Shown here: piece by piece, positions 55,539-64,000 of the stretch
Layout: every line of letters begins with the position of its first letter
Position numbering within the stretch: position 1 is the stretch's first letter
Assembly (NCBI RefSeq): GCF_014596915.1
Contig: NZ_JACVWU010000019.1
Span: 124,001-188,000, forward strand
Source of the DNA: Streptomyces sp. TRM68416
GTDB taxonomy: Bacteria > Actinomycetota > Actinomycetes > Streptomycetales > Streptomycetaceae
Length of the DNA stretch: 64,000 nt
Direction of reading: 5' to 3'
Notes under the pieces: model-generated
What the model saw: the letters and a program-made list of their open reading frames with translations, nothing else
The model's database searches: none
Told to the model about the DNA's origin: nothing
Program-made: the position numbers and the translations under genes

Positions 55539-55552
55539 TTAGGTTTACCTAA
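55539..55552. promoter_or_regulatory. Iron-box-like palindrome TTAGGTTTACCTAA
   Basis: TTAGGT-TT-ACCTAA lies between sufR and the acetyltransferase gene. It resembles half-sites of DmdR/IdeR iron boxes (TTAGGTTAG...CTAACCTAA) but is shorter than the 19-bp consensus. Confidence 0.35.
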
Positions 55553-55639
55553 TCTGACCTGCGGAAACGATCTTTGATCGATCAGAGGCCCGCGCAATTC
55601 GGTAGCGCCCGCGCGCGGCCTCCGGGACACTCCCGAACC

Positions 55640-56437
55640 ATGTCGACACCCCCTCCGACCGGCCCACTTGTCACCCGGACCAGCCTCGCCGAAGCCCTCA
55701 CGGAACTCGGCATCAAACCGGGCGAAACGATTCTCGTCCACTCCTCCCTCCGCTCCCTCGGCTGGGTCTGCGGCGGCGCCGTGGCGGCCGTCCAGGGGCT
55801 GCTGGACGCCCTGGGCCCGCAGGGCACCCTCGTGGTCCCCACCCAGTCCGGCGACCTGTCCGACCCTGCGGTGTGGGAAAACCCGCCGGTGCCCGAGGAG
55901 TGGTGGGAGACGGTCCGGGCGACCATGCCCGCCTACGACCCCCGCATCACGCCCACGCGCGGGGTCGGCGTGATCCCGGAGACCGTACGGACCTGGCCGG
56001 GCGCCCTGCGCAGCGCGCACCCGCAGACCTCCTTCGCCGCCGTCGGCCCGCGCGCGGCCGAGGTGACCGAGGGCCACGCCCCCGACTGCCGCCTCGGCGA
56101 GCACAGCCCGCTGGCCCGCCTCGAGGCCCTCCACGCGCGCGTGCTCCTGCTGGGCGCCGGATACGACACCTGCACCAGCTTCCACCTGGCCGAGTACCGC
56201 ATCCCGTCCCCCCTCGTGAAGGTCGGCCGCCCGGGACCGGCGGGCTGGGAGACCGTGACCGAGGTCTCGATCAGCTCGGAGCGGTTCGACGAACTGGGGC
56301 ACGACTTCGAACGGGACCGTCCGGTCGTACGGGGCAGGGTGGGCGCGGCCGAGGCGCGGCTGTTCCCGGTGGCGGACGCCGTGGCCTACGCACAGCGGTG
56401 GCTGGCGGTGCACCGGCCCCGTGAGGAGGAGATCTGA
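55640..56437 (+). CDS. AAC(3)-family aminoglycoside-type N-acetyltransferase
   Basis: A 265-residue protein of the aminoglycoside 3-N-acetyltransferase family. It has GETILVHSSLRSLGWVCGGA, GTLVVPTQSGDLSD, TRGVGVIPETVRTWPGALRSAHPQTSFAAVG and EHSPLARLEALHARVLLLGAGYDTCTSFHLAEY, which contain the conserved Asp/His/Glu residues. In Streptomyces such chromosomal copies do not necessarily confer resistance and may acetylate unknown amines. Start ATG 55640 lacks a strong ribosome site. Confidence 0.87.
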   Translation: MSTPPPTGPLVTRTSLAEALTELGIKPGETILVHSSLRSLGWVCGGAVAAVQGLLDALGPQGTLVVPTQSGDLSDPAVWENPPVPEEWWETVRATMPAYDPRITPTRGVGVIPETVRTWPGALRSAHPQTSFAAVGPRAAEVTEGHAPDCRLGEHSPLARLEALHARVLLLGAGYDTCTSFHLAEYRIPSPLVKVGRPGPAGWETVTEVSISSERFDELGHDFERDRPVVRGRVGAAEARLFPVADAVAYAQRWLAVHRPREEEI

Positions 56438-56482
56438 ACCCGCCGGTCCGGCGGCACGCGCGCGTACCTAGACTCTTGAGCC

Positions 56483-57406
56483 ATGCGAACTGAGCCCGTG
56501 GTCCAGGTCCAGGCCCTGGTGAAGCGGTACGGCACGAAGACCGCCGTGGACGGCCTCGACCTGGTGGCCGGGGCGGGCGTGACCGCCGTACTCGGACCCA
56601 ACGGAGCGGGCAAGACGACCACGGTCGAGACCTGCGAGGGGTACCGGAAGCCGGACTCCGGCACGGTGCGCGTCCTGGGCCTCGACCCGGTGCGCCAGTC
56701 CGGCGAGCTGCGCCCCAGGATCGGGGTGATGCTCCAGTCCGGCGGCGTCTACTCGGGCGCTCGGGCCGACGAGATGCTCCGGCACACGGCCCGGCTGCAC
56801 GCGCACCCCCTGGACGTGGACGCCCTGATCGAGCGCCTGGGCCTGGGCAGCTGCGGCCGCACCACGTACCGGCGGCTGTCCGGCGGCCAGCAGCAGCGGC
56901 TCACGCTCGCCATGGCCGTCGTAGGACGTCCGGAGCTGGTGTTCCTGGACGAGCCGACCGCGGGCCTCGACCCGCAGGCGCGGCGCGCGACCTGGGACCT
57001 GGTCCGGGATCTGCGCGCGGACGGCGTCTCGGTCATCCTCACCACGCACTACATGGACGAGGCCGAGCAGCTCGCCGACGACGTCGCGATCATCGACGCG
57101 GGCCGGGTCATCGCCCAGGGCTCCCCCGAGGAGCTGTGCCGCGGCGGCGCCGAGAACACGCTCCGCTTCACCGGCCGGCCCGGCCTGGACGTCGGCTCCC
57201 TGCTCAAGGCGCTGCCCGCGGACTGCACGGCCGCGGAGCTGACGCCCGGGGCGTACCGGGTCGGCGGCAAGGTCGACCCGCAACTGCTGGCGACCGTCAC
57301 CTCGTGGTGCGCGCAGCACGGCGTGATGCCGGAGCGGATCTCCGTCGAACGCCACACCCTTGAGGACGTCTTCCTGGAACTGACCGGCAAGGAGCTGCGC
57401 TCGTGA
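56483..57406 (+). CDS. DrrA-like ABC exporter ATPase
   Basis: A 307-residue ABC ATPase of the daunorubicin-resistance type. Walker A LGPNGAGKTTT, signature LSGGQQQRLTLAMA, Walker B LVFLDEPTAGLD. The C-terminal extension (~215-305) ends in ERHTLEDVFLELTGKELRS, typical of DrrA. It is coupled to the permease gene by a GTGA overlap. Confidence 0.93.
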   Translation: MRTEPVVQVQALVKRYGTKTAVDGLDLVAGAGVTAVLGPNGAGKTTTVETCEGYRKPDSGTVRVLGLDPVRQSGELRPRIGVMLQSGGVYSGARADEMLRHTARLHAHPLDVDALIERLGLGSCGRTTYRRLSGGQQQRLTLAMAVVGRPELVFLDEPTAGLDPQARRATWDLVRDLRADGVSVILTTHYMDEAEQLADDVAIIDAGRVIAQGSPEELCRGGAENTLRFTGRPGLDVGSLLKALPADCTAAELTPGAYRVGGKVDPQLLATVTSWCAQHGVMPERISVERHTLEDVFLELTGKELRS

Positions 57407-58170
57407 CCGTGGGTACCTTCACCCCGAAGCCCGGAGCCGCTCCGCTCCCCCGCATGATCATGGCGCAGGCGGTGCTGGAGACGAAGATGCTCCTGCGCAA
57501 CGGCGAGCAGCTCCTGCTCACGGTGATCATCCCGACCCTGCTGCTGGTGCTGTTCAGCACGGTGGACATCGTGGACACCGGCGAGGGCGAGGCCGTCGAC
57601 TTCCTCACGCCGGGCATCCTGGCGCTGGCGGTGATGTCGACGGCGTTCACCGGCCAGGCCATCGCGACGGGCTTCGAGCGCCGCTACGGCGTCCTGAAGC
57701 GCCTCGCCTCCTCCCCGCTCCCCCGCTGGGGCCTGATGACGGCGAAGACGCTGTCGGTCCTGGTCACCGAGGTCCTCCAGGTGCTCCTGGTGACGGTGAT
57801 CGCCCTCGCGCTGGGCTGGGACCCGCGGGGCAACCCGCTGGCCGTGTTCCTCCTGCTGGTCCTCGGCACGGCGGCCTTCTCCGGGCTCGGGCTGCTCATG
57901 GCGGGCACGCTGAAGGCCGAGGCGACGCTGGCCGCCGCGAACCTGGTCTTTCTGCTGCTGCTCATGGGCGGCGGTGTGGTCGTGCCGCTGGACAAGTTCC
58001 CGGACGCGGCACAGGACGTCCTGGGGCTGCTCCCGATCGCGGCGCTGTCGGACGGGCTGCGGGACGTGCTGCAGCACGGGGCCGGGATGCCCTGGGCCGA
58101 CCTGGGGATCCTCACCGTCTGGGCGGTCGTGGGGCTGGCCGCGGCGGGGAAGTTCTTCCGCTGGGAGTAG
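57403..58170 (+). CDS. DrrB-like ABC exporter permease
   Basis: A 255-residue ABC-2-type membrane protein with six helices and the conserved ERRYGVLKRLASSPLPRWGLMTAKTLSVL. It pairs with the DrrA-like ATPase to export an unknown compound. Start is GTG 57403 overlapping the ATPase stop. In many actinobacteria this pair sits beside suf and heme A synthase genes. Confidence 0.92.
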   Translation: MTVGTFTPKPGAAPLPRMIMAQAVLETKMLLRNGEQLLLTVIIPTLLLVLFSTVDIVDTGEGEAVDFLTPGILALAVMSTAFTGQAIATGFERRYGVLKRLASSPLPRWGLMTAKTLSVLVTEVLQVLLVTVIALALGWDPRGNPLAVFLLLVLGTAAFSGLGLLMAGTLKAEATLAAANLVFLLLLMGGGVVVPLDKFPDAAQDVLGLLPIAALSDGLRDVLQHGAGMPWADLGILTVWAVVGLAAAGKFFRWE

Positions 58171-58224
58171 CCCCTCATGAGGCTGGAGGGAGCCCCCTCG
58201 TGAAAGCGTGCACAAGCCCGGGCC

Positions 58225-58230
58225 TACGAT
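58225..58230 (+). promoter_or_regulatory. -10 element of a leaderless ctaA transcript
   Basis: TACGAT ends seven bases before the GTG of ctaA. No ribosome site is present in the interval, so transcription would start at or near the GTG. Confidence 0.5.
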
Positions 58231-58237
58231 AGGGCGC

Positions 58238-59251
58238 GTGCCAAAGATGACCCGCGCCGACGCCCAGGCGGCCGTGCGCAACCCCCTCGCCTTCGTCGCC
58301 GCGCGCTGGACCCCGCAACCCCGGACGGTCCAGCGGGCGGCCCTCGCCGCGCTCGTCATGTCGGTGGTCATCGTGGTCACCGGCGGTGCGGTGCGGCTGA
58401 CCGGGTCCGGGCTCGGCTGCCCGACCTGGCCCAAGTGCACCGAGGACTCGATCAACAACACCGCCGAGATGGGCATCCACGGCTACATCGAGTTCGGCAA
58501 CCGCCTGCTGACGTACGTGCTGTGCGCCGCCGTCGGCTGGGCCATCGTCGCCGCGCGCTCCCAGAAGCCGTACCGGCGCAGCCTCACCCGGCTGGGCTGG
58601 GCCCAGTTCTGGGTGGTGATGGGCAACGCGATCCTCGGCGGCATCGTCGTGCTCGTCGGCCTGAACCCGTACACGGTCGCCGCGCACTTCCTGCTCTCCT
58701 CGGCGCTGATCGCCGTGGCCACGGTGATGTGGCAGCGCACCCGGGAGGGCGACGGCGAGCCCCGCCCGCTGGTCGGCAAGTCCGTGCAGCAGCTGGTCTG
58801 GTTCATGGTCGCGGCCACCGTGCTGCTTATCGCGGTGGGCACGGTCGTCACCGGCGCGGGGCCGCACGCGGGCGACTCCAGCGAGGTCGAGCGGATGCCG
58901 CTGGACTGGGAGAGCGTGAGCAAGCTGCACGCCGTGCTGGCCTGGATCGTGGTGACGCTGACGTTCGCCCTGTGGTTCGTCCTCAAGGCGGTCGACGCGC
59001 CCAAGGCCCCCTTGGCCCGTACCCGCGACCTGTTCATCGTCCTGTTGGCCCAGGGCGTCGTGGGCTACGTCCAGTACTTCACCGAGCTGCCCGAGGTACT
59101 GGTCGGCGTCCACATGTTCGGCTCGTGCGTGGTGTGGATCGCGGTCCTGCGCGTCCTGCTGTCGCTGCGCGAGCGCCCCGAGACCCCGGTCGCCGACCTG
59201 CCCGCTCAGTCGTACGACGCGGTGAGCGCGTCGATCGCCGGGCCCAGGTAG
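58238..59251 (+). CDS. ctaA: Heme A synthase (COX15/CtaA)
   Basis: A 337-residue membrane protein with eight helices that converts heme O to heme A for cytochrome aa3 oxidase. The four heme-ligand His are in HGYIEFGNRLL, TVAAHFLLSSAL, SKLHAVLAWIV and GVHMFGSCVV; the disulfide pair is in GLGCPTWPKC. Start GTG 58238 is leaderless; a longer reading at 58208 is unlikely. Its end overlaps the convergent nucleotidyltransferase remnant by 46 bases. ctaB lies 2.3 kb away. Confidence 0.93.
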   Translation: MPKMTRADAQAAVRNPLAFVAARWTPQPRTVQRAALAALVMSVVIVVTGGAVRLTGSGLGCPTWPKCTEDSINNTAEMGIHGYIEFGNRLLTYVLCAAVGWAIVAARSQKPYRRSLTRLGWAQFWVVMGNAILGGIVVLVGLNPYTVAAHFLLSSALIAVATVMWQRTREGDGEPRPLVGKSVQQLVWFMVAATVLLIAVGTVVTGAGPHAGDSSEVERMPLDWESVSKLHAVLAWIVVTLTFALWFVLKAVDAPKAPLARTRDLFIVLLAQGVVGYVQYFTELPEVLVGVHMFGSCVVWIAVLRVLLSLRERPETPVADLPAQSYDAVSASIAGPR

Positions 59252-59880
59252 TCCCGGGTCAGCCCGGCCCTGCGCACCGTCCACCCCTCGGCGGGCGGCG
59301 CGGGGTCGCCGTAGCGGCGGCCGCGGATGTCCTCGACGACCTCGACCGGTGCCCCGAGCGCGGGCAGCAGGTCCAGGGCCTCCCCTTTGGAGATCAGCCG
59401 GCCGTCGCGCACGGTGACGGTGGCCCGGGCGAAGGTGACCATCCCCAGGTCCACCCAGACGTCCTGCGTCCACAGCCGGGGGTTGTCGACGGCACGCCGC
59501 CAGAAGTCCCGCTGGTCACGTACGACGTAGCCACCGAGTTCACGGTCCGACACCGGCGGCAGCAGCCCGGCGGGCCCCCGCCCGTGCAGCACCCGCCCGA
59601 AGGCGTGCAGCTCACGCCGGGTCACCGGGCTGACCGGCCGCCGGAAGAGTTTCTGGTGGGCCCAGGTCAGATGGCTGCGGTTGGTGTCGTCGGCCGTGGC
59701 CGGGGTCAGATAGGTGCAGTGGAGCTTGGCGGCGAGGGGCTCGTTGCGCAGCCGGGCGTGTGTGAGGGCGATCCGCCATACGACGCGCGGTGTCACGGGG
59801 CCCGGCAGGACCGTGATCAGGTCCAGGTCGCTGCGGCCCTCCTGGTAGTCGCCCCCGGCCAGCGAACCCGTCTGTACAGC
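59206..59880 (-). pseudogene. 5'-truncated nucleotidyltransferase, in frame after an amidohydrolase stop
   Basis: The frame encodes the active-site motif of Pol-beta-type nucleotidyltransferases, TGSLAGGDYQEGRSDLDLI (GS...DxD), followed by an ANT-like helical domain (RRELHAFGRVLHGRG, LTQD-type DVWVDLGMVTFARATVTVRDGRLISKGEALDLL). But the GS motif begins only four codons after the TGA of the upstream amidohydrolase, in the same frame, and there is no ATG, GTG or TTG before it. The usual 30-40 N-terminal residues are missing. A GTG at 59796 gives 196 residues but without the active site. It is most likely a beheaded remnant, or expressed only by readthrough. Confidence 0.65.
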
Positions 59881-60987
59881 TCACTGCAGTCCGTACACCC
59901 TGCGTGCGTTTCCCGCCGCGATCAGTCCGGCCACCCGTTGGGCGTCCGCCGGTGACCATGCGCCCTCGGCGACCCAGGTGCCGAGCACCCGGCCGAGGGC
60001 CTCGCGGAACAGACGTGCCCCCACCACGTGGAGTTCCGGCAGCTCGTAACCCCCGCTGGAGAAGAGGATCTTCCCGAAGGGGGCCAGCTCCAGGATCTCG
60101 GCGAGGACGGTCGCGGCCCGGGCGCCGGTGCGGACGAGCGCGGCGCCGGAGTCGGCGTAGACGTGCGGGAAGACACCGGCGAGGTGGGCGGACTGGCGGT
60201 GGTAGGGGTAGCCGTGCAGCAGGATCAGATCGGTGCCGAGACCGGCCGTGGCGCGCACGAAGTCGGTCAGCAGCACGGGGTCCGTACGGTCGATGCGCAG
60301 CCCCGGTTCGCCCAGACCCGCGTGGAGCTGGAGCGGCAGTCCCGAGGCCACCGCGATCCACAGCAGATGCCGTAACAGCACCGGATCGGTCAGCTCCCCG
60401 CCGACCCTGCGCCCGGCGAGCCACCGCCCGGCCGCGCCCCGCACCTCCCCCGGCCCCGGCGGCTCGGGCGCCAGCGCGAGACCGTGCCGTACGCCCGCCA
60501 CGGAGGTGAAGGCGACCGCGTGCGTGGCGGCGCCGTGCACCGACTCGGCGAGGTTGGCGAGGAAGGACTCGACGGTGCCGGAGGTGTCGGCGACCTGTTC
60601 GGCGAGGAGTTCGAGGCGCACGATCTCGTGCGCCTGCGCGTCTCCCGTACAGGCCATCTCGTCGGGGTCGGTGAGGTCGCCGGGCAGCCCGGTGTCGACC
60701 AGGTACGTCGTGATGCCACTGCCGCGCAGCAGCCGCCGGCCCGCCTCCAGCACGCCGAGTTCACGGCGCCGGGCGAGATAGCGGGCGGGCGGGCAGTGCG
60801 GTTCCAGGCCGAGGAGCGGGGGGCACCAGCGGCGTACGGCGAAGCCCGTCTGCGTGTCGAAGAGGGTCGTGCCGGGGGCGGGCGGGCCCTCGGTGCGGGC
60901 GAGGCGGGCCTCGAAGGTGCCGAGGCCCAGCTCCGTCCGCAGTACGCCGTGGCAGTACTGGTCCACCAGGGACGGCGTTTCGATCAT
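59881..60987 (-). CDS. Amidohydrolase (PF04909-type)
   Basis: A 368-residue metal-dependent hydrolase. Marks are DQYCHGVLRTEL near the start, LPLQLHAGLGEPGLRIDRTDPVLL, LILLHGYPYHRQSAHLAGVFPHVYADSG and the C-terminal SSGGYELPE and NARRVYGLQ typical of the family. Start ATG 60987 has GGGGAGAG upstream. Some homologues are fused to or neighbour glutamine synthetase-like proteins, but none is present here. Substrate unknown. Confidence 0.85.
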   Translation of the reverse strand: MIETPSLVDQYCHGVLRTELGLGTFEARLARTEGPPAPGTTLFDTQTGFAVRRWCPPLLGLEPHCPPARYLARRRELGVLEAGRRLLRGSGITTYLVDTGLPGDLTDPDEMACTGDAQAHEIVRLELLAEQVADTSGTVESFLANLAESVHGAATHAVAFTSVAGVRHGLALAPEPPGPGEVRGAAGRWLAGRRVGGELTDPVLLRHLLWIAVASGLPLQLHAGLGEPGLRIDRTDPVLLTDFVRATAGLGTDLILLHGYPYHRQSAHLAGVFPHVYADSGAALVRTGARAATVLAEILELAPFGKILFSSGGYELPELHVVGARLFREALGRVLGTWVAEGAWSPADAQRVAGLIAAGNARRVYGLQ

Positions 60988-61104
60988 CCGGCTCTCCCCG
61001 TCGGTCGACCCTTTACAGGGCTTAACGGGTGAACCGGGGTTCAGGTGTGGGGGTGCGCCCGGTTCGTTGGCCGCGCCCCTGATCCCTGGCCGCGCCCCCG
61101 GAGG

Positions 61105-61434
61105 TCAGTTGCTCGGGCCGCCTACCTGGATGCCCGCCATCCGGCTCCACTCGTACGGGCCCGTCTTCACCTTCGCCGCGAACTCGCCGTCGAAGTCCTC
61201 GTGGACGGTGATGCCCGCCTTCCGCACGGCCTTCTCGGCGATGTCGTACGTGGGGGCCACCAGGTCGCCCCAGCCGCCGTCCTCGCCGACGAGGACGATC
61301 CGGGCGCCGCGCTGCCCGAGGTAGGCCACCTGGCCCTCGGCGCCGCCGTGTGCCTTGGAAAAGGCCTCGATCTGCCGGGCCAGCTTGGCCACCCGGCGCT
61401 CGGCCTTCGCGTCAACCGCTTGCGTGTCTGCCAT
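61105..61434 (-). CDS. Conserved hypothetical protein (actinobacterial, 109 aa)
   Basis: A 109-residue cytoplasmic protein: a charged helix (AERRVAKLARQIEAFSKAHGGAEGQVAYLGQRGARIVLVGEDGGWGDLV) then a short alpha/beta part and YEWSRMAGIQVGGPSN at the end. It is conserved as a small single gene between heme biosynthesis genes in Streptomyces. Function unknown. Confidence 0.8.
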   Translation of the reverse strand: MADTQAVDAKAERRVAKLARQIEAFSKAHGGAEGQVAYLGQRGARIVLVGEDGGWGDLVAPTYDIAEKAVRKAGITVHEDFDGEFAAKVKTGPYEWSRMAGIQVGGPSN

Positions 61435-61541
61435 GGCCAGGATGCTACCGACGGGTAGCTCGATCGGCGACGGGTGGGTCGAGTGACCCGCGCCTCAACC
61501 CCGCGGCGCGTCAGCGCGTAGCGCCTCGGCGCCTCGGCGCG

Positions 61542-62489
61542 TCAGCGCAGGAACGGGTCCACCGCGATGGCGACGAACACCAGCGACACGTACGTGATGG
61601 ACCAGTGGAACAGGCGCATTTCCTTCAGCTTCGCGCCCGTCACCTCCGCCTTCGCGCGGTTCTGCAGGGCGTGCGCCTCCCACAGCCACCAGCCGCCCGC
61701 GGCCAGCGCGACCAGCGTGTAGAACCAGCCGGTGTAGCCCAGCGGGGTCAGCAGCAGCGAGACCGCGACCATCACCCAGCTGTAGATCACGATCTGCTTG
61801 GCGACCACCTTGTTGGAGGCGATGACCGGCAGCATCGGCACGCCCACGCGCGCGTAGTCCTCCTTCACCTTCATGGACAGCGGCCAGTAGTGCGGCGGCG
61901 TCCAGAAGAAGATGACCATGAAGAGGATGACCGGCGCCCAGGAGAGCGAGTTGGTCACCGCCGACCAGCCGATCAGCACCGGCATGCAGCCCGCGATGCC
62001 GCCCCACACGATGTTCTGCGCGGTGCGGCGCTTGAGGATCATCGTGTAGACGACGACGTAGAAGAGGAGCGCGCCGAGGGAGAGCCAGGCCGACAGCCAG
62101 TTGACCGTGAGGCCGAACAGCAGGGTGGAGACGACCGCCAGGGTGATGCCGAAGGCCATGCACTCGCGCGGGCTCACCATGCCGGTGACCAGCGGCCGCT
62201 GCGAGGTGCGGTCCATGAGGGCGTCGATGTCGCGGTCGATGTACATGTTGAGCGCGTTGGCGCCGCCCGCGGACAGATAGCCGCCGACGCAGGTGAGCAG
62301 CACCAGCTTCAGATCGGGCATGCCCTGCTGCGCCAGGAACATCACCGGAACGGTGGTGATCAGCAGCAGCTCGATGATCCGCGGCTTGGTCAGCGCCACG
62401 AACGCCATGACCCGGGCCCCGAACGGCCGCCGACTCGGGCTCTGGCTCGTCCCGACAATCCCCGCTGGACGGGATTCAACGGCCGTCAC
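61542..62489 (-). CDS. ctaB: Protoheme IX farnesyltransferase (heme O synthase)
   Basis: A 315-residue UbiA-family membrane enzyme with nine helices that adds farnesyl to heme B, giving heme O, the substrate of CtaA. The two Asp-rich motifs are NALNMYIDRDIDALMDRTSQRPL and the second loop VKEDYARVGVPML. The start is GTG 62489 with AGGGG five bases upstream; ATG 62510 in frame lacks proper spacing. Divergent from transketolase. Confidence 0.94.
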   Translation of the reverse strand: MTAVESRPAGIVGTSQSPSRRPFGARVMAFVALTKPRIIELLLITTVPVMFLAQQGMPDLKLVLLTCVGGYLSAGGANALNMYIDRDIDALMDRTSQRPLVTGMVSPRECMAFGITLAVVSTLLFGLTVNWLSAWLSLGALLFYVVVYTMILKRRTAQNIVWGGIAGCMPVLIGWSAVTNSLSWAPVILFMVIFFWTPPHYWPLSMKVKEDYARVGVPMLPVIASNKVVAKQIVIYSWVMVAVSLLLTPLGYTGWFYTLVALAAGGWWLWEAHALQNRAKAEVTGAKLKEMRLFHWSITYVSLVFVAIAVDPFLR

Positions 62490-62848
62490 GCACACCCCTG
62501 ACAGAGACATCCCAGCAAGCCTCCCGTGTGAAGTGCCGGTAAAGGCTCGCGCGTACCACGCCACTGTAGACGTTGCCCAGACCCGGACATTCGCGGGGGT
62601 GGCCTCGTGTTGGCGAGCACCGCTGGAAGAGCCGATCGGCACTCGATTGAGCACTCGTTCGAGCGGCTCCGTATTCACTTGCCGAGCGCGCTACAGCCCA
62701 GTCGGGAGGCGGATTCCAGCAAGTCCCGGCAGTCTGGAATGACTCGAAAAAACGCACGTACATACGGGGGTAGGCTCGACCACGGCCGGGGCGCTCCGTG
62801 CACCGGCATTCGACATGCGTGACATGTGGAGAGGAGCCCTGACCCAGG
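62490..62848. other. Divergent intergenic region ctaB-tkt
   Basis: This 359-base gap has no gene. The only motifs I can point to are a TAGGCT -10-like box (62771-62776) and GAGAGGAG before the tkt start. No -35 box fits at normal spacing. Confidence 0.45.
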
Positions 62849-64000
62849 GTGAGCACCAAGCCGACCACCGCAGACCTCGAGTGGACCGAACTGGACCAGC
62901 GGGCCGTGGACACCGCCCGCGTCCTGGCCGCCGACGCCGTACAGAAGGTCGGCAACGGCCATCCCGGTACGGCGATGAGCCTGGCCCCCGCCGCGTACAC
63001 CCTCTTCCAGAAGGTGATGCGGCACGACCCGGCGGACGCCGACTGGGTCGGCCGCGACCGCTTCGTGCTGTCCGCCGGCCACTCGTCCCTGACCCTCTAC
63101 ACCCAGCTGTACCTGGCCGGCTTCGGCCTGGAGCTGGACGATCTGAAGTCGTTCCGCACCTGGGGCTCGAAGACCCCGGGGCACCCGGAGTACGGCCACA
63201 CCGTGGGCGTGGAGACGACGACCGGGCCGCTGGGCCAGGGTGTCGCCAACGCCGTGGGCATGGCCATGGCCGCCCGCTACGAGCGCGGCCTGTTCGACCC
63301 GGAGGCTCCCGTCGGCGAGTCCCCGTTCGACCACTTCGTCTACGTCATCGCCGGTGACGGCTGCCTCCAGGAGGGCATCTCCGCCGAGGCGTCCTCGCTG
63401 GCCGGCCACCAGAAGCTGGGCAACCTGGTCCTGCTCTGGGACGACAACCACATCTCGATCGAGGGCGACACCGAGACGGCCGTCTCCGAGGACGTCTGCA
63501 AGCGCTACGAGGCGTACGGCTGGCACGTCCAGCGCGTCGAGCCGCAGGCCAACGGCGACCTCGACCCGGCCGCCATCTACGACGCCGTACAGAAGGCCAA
63601 GGCCGTCACCGACAAGCCGTCGTTCATCGCGATGCGCTCGATCATCGCCTGGCCCGCCCCGAACGCGCAGAACACCGAGGCCGCCCACGGCTCGGCGCTC
63701 GGCGACGACGAGGTCGCGGCGACCAAGCGGGTGCTGGGCTTCGACCCGGAGCAGACCTTCGAGGTCTCCGACGAGGTCATCAACCACACCCGCCAGGCGC
63801 TGGAGCGCGGCCGTCAGGCCAAGGCGGAGTGGGAGAAGTCCTTCCAGGAGTGGCGCAACAGCAACCCCGAGCGGGCCGCCGAGTTCGACCGCATCTCCGC
63901 GGGCGAGCTGCCCAAGGGCTGGGAGGAGAAGCTCCCGGTCTTCGAGGCGGGCAAGGGCGTCGCCACGCGTGCCGCGTCCGGCAAGGTGCTGCAGGCGCTC
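62849..64000 (+). CDS. tkt: Transketolase (partial, 5' part)
   Basis: The first 384 codons of transketolase; the frame runs off the window. It transfers two-carbon units in the pentose phosphate pathway with thiamine diphosphate. Visible are GNGHPGTAMSLAP, the ThDP motif GDGCLQEGISAEASSLAGH...WDDNHISIEGDT, and the conserved loop ETTTGPLGQGVANAVGMAMA. Start GTG 62849 follows GAGGAG with a long spacer. In actinobacteria it usually heads a tkt-tal-zwf-opcA operon beside ctaB. Confidence 0.95.
   Translation, partial: MSTKPTTADLEWTELDQRAVDTARVLAADAVQKVGNGHPGTAMSLAPAAYTLFQKVMRHDPADADWVGRDRFVLSAGHSSLTLYTQLYLAGFGLELDDLKSFRTWGSKTPGHPEYGHTVGVETTTGPLGQGVANAVGMAMAARYERGLFDPEAPVGESPFDHFVYVIAGDGCLQEGISAEASSLAGHQKLGNLVLLWDDNHISIEGDTETAVSEDVCKRYEAYGWHVQRVEPQANGDLDPAAIYDAVQKAKAVTDKPSFIAMRSIIAWPAPNAQNTEAAHGSALGDDEVAATKRVLGFDPEQTFEVSDEVINHTRQALERGRQAKAEWEKSFQEWRNSNPERAAEFDRISAGELPKGWEEKLPVFEAGKGVATRAASGKVLQAL

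Noticed and set aside
55539..55552. A full DmdR/IdeR iron box
   Set aside because: Only 14 bp in a 6-2-6 layout; the known box is 19 bp. Kept as a low-confidence site only.

Overview
The window is chromosomal DNA of a Streptomyces or a very close relative. It has very high GC with GC-rich third codon positions, GTG and TTG starts, tight ATGA overlaps, lipoprotein and Tat signals typical of the group, and core genes (suf, ctaA, ctaB, tkt, dapA, dapD) in an actinobacterial setting. I see no insertion sequence, prophage, integron, plasmid function or CRISPR array.

Layout. 0-2 kb: an ECF/SigE-type sigma factor coupled to a membrane protein. 2-30 kb: a pectin and plant-sugar locus. It holds secreted GH43, pectin methylesterase, pectate lyase, rhamnogalacturonan acetylesterase and a pectate lyase-pectin esterase fusion. 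A long minus-strand array adds a sugar ABC importer without its own ATPase, a Gfo/Idh oxidoreductase, a DUF6807 protein, an IlvD/Edd dehydratase, a DapA-type enzyme and a GntR/FadR regulator. Then come uronate dehydrogenase with a perfect 30-bp palindrome in its divergent promoter, a DeoR/GlpR regulator, a polyol-type ABC importer and a zinc polyol dehydrogenase. 30.8-34.2 kb: a two-domain TerD protein, a Ro60/Rsr protein, and two tandem non-coding RNAs that I read as bacterial Y RNAs carrying circularly permuted tRNA-like modules. 34.4-46.9 kb: a trypsin-like protease operon, a secreted nuclease/phosphatase, a SoxR-box monooxygenase-like gene, a small envelope-protein operon, dapA, a second sigma/membrane-protein pair and dapD. 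47-48.9 kb: a TetR-SMR efflux pair and an AbfB-domain protein. 48.9-55.5 kb: the complete suf operon sufR-B-D-Rieske-C-S-U-T. 55.6-64 kb: an AAC(3)-type acetyltransferase, a DrrAB-like exporter, heme A synthase, an amidohydrolase followed in frame by a beheaded nucleotidyltransferase, heme O synthase, and the 5' part of transketolase, which runs off the window.

How it fits together. Secreted enzymes de-esterify and cleave pectin, ABC importers bring in the products, and uronate dehydrogenase plus the IlvD/DapA pair suggest an oxidative route toward 2-oxoglutarate semialdehyde. Not every step is present in the window. The most striking element is the Ro60-Y RNA cassette: two RNAs share the same Ro-binding arms but carry different tRNA mimics, one with an ordinary D-arm and one with a tRNA-Leu-like D-arm.
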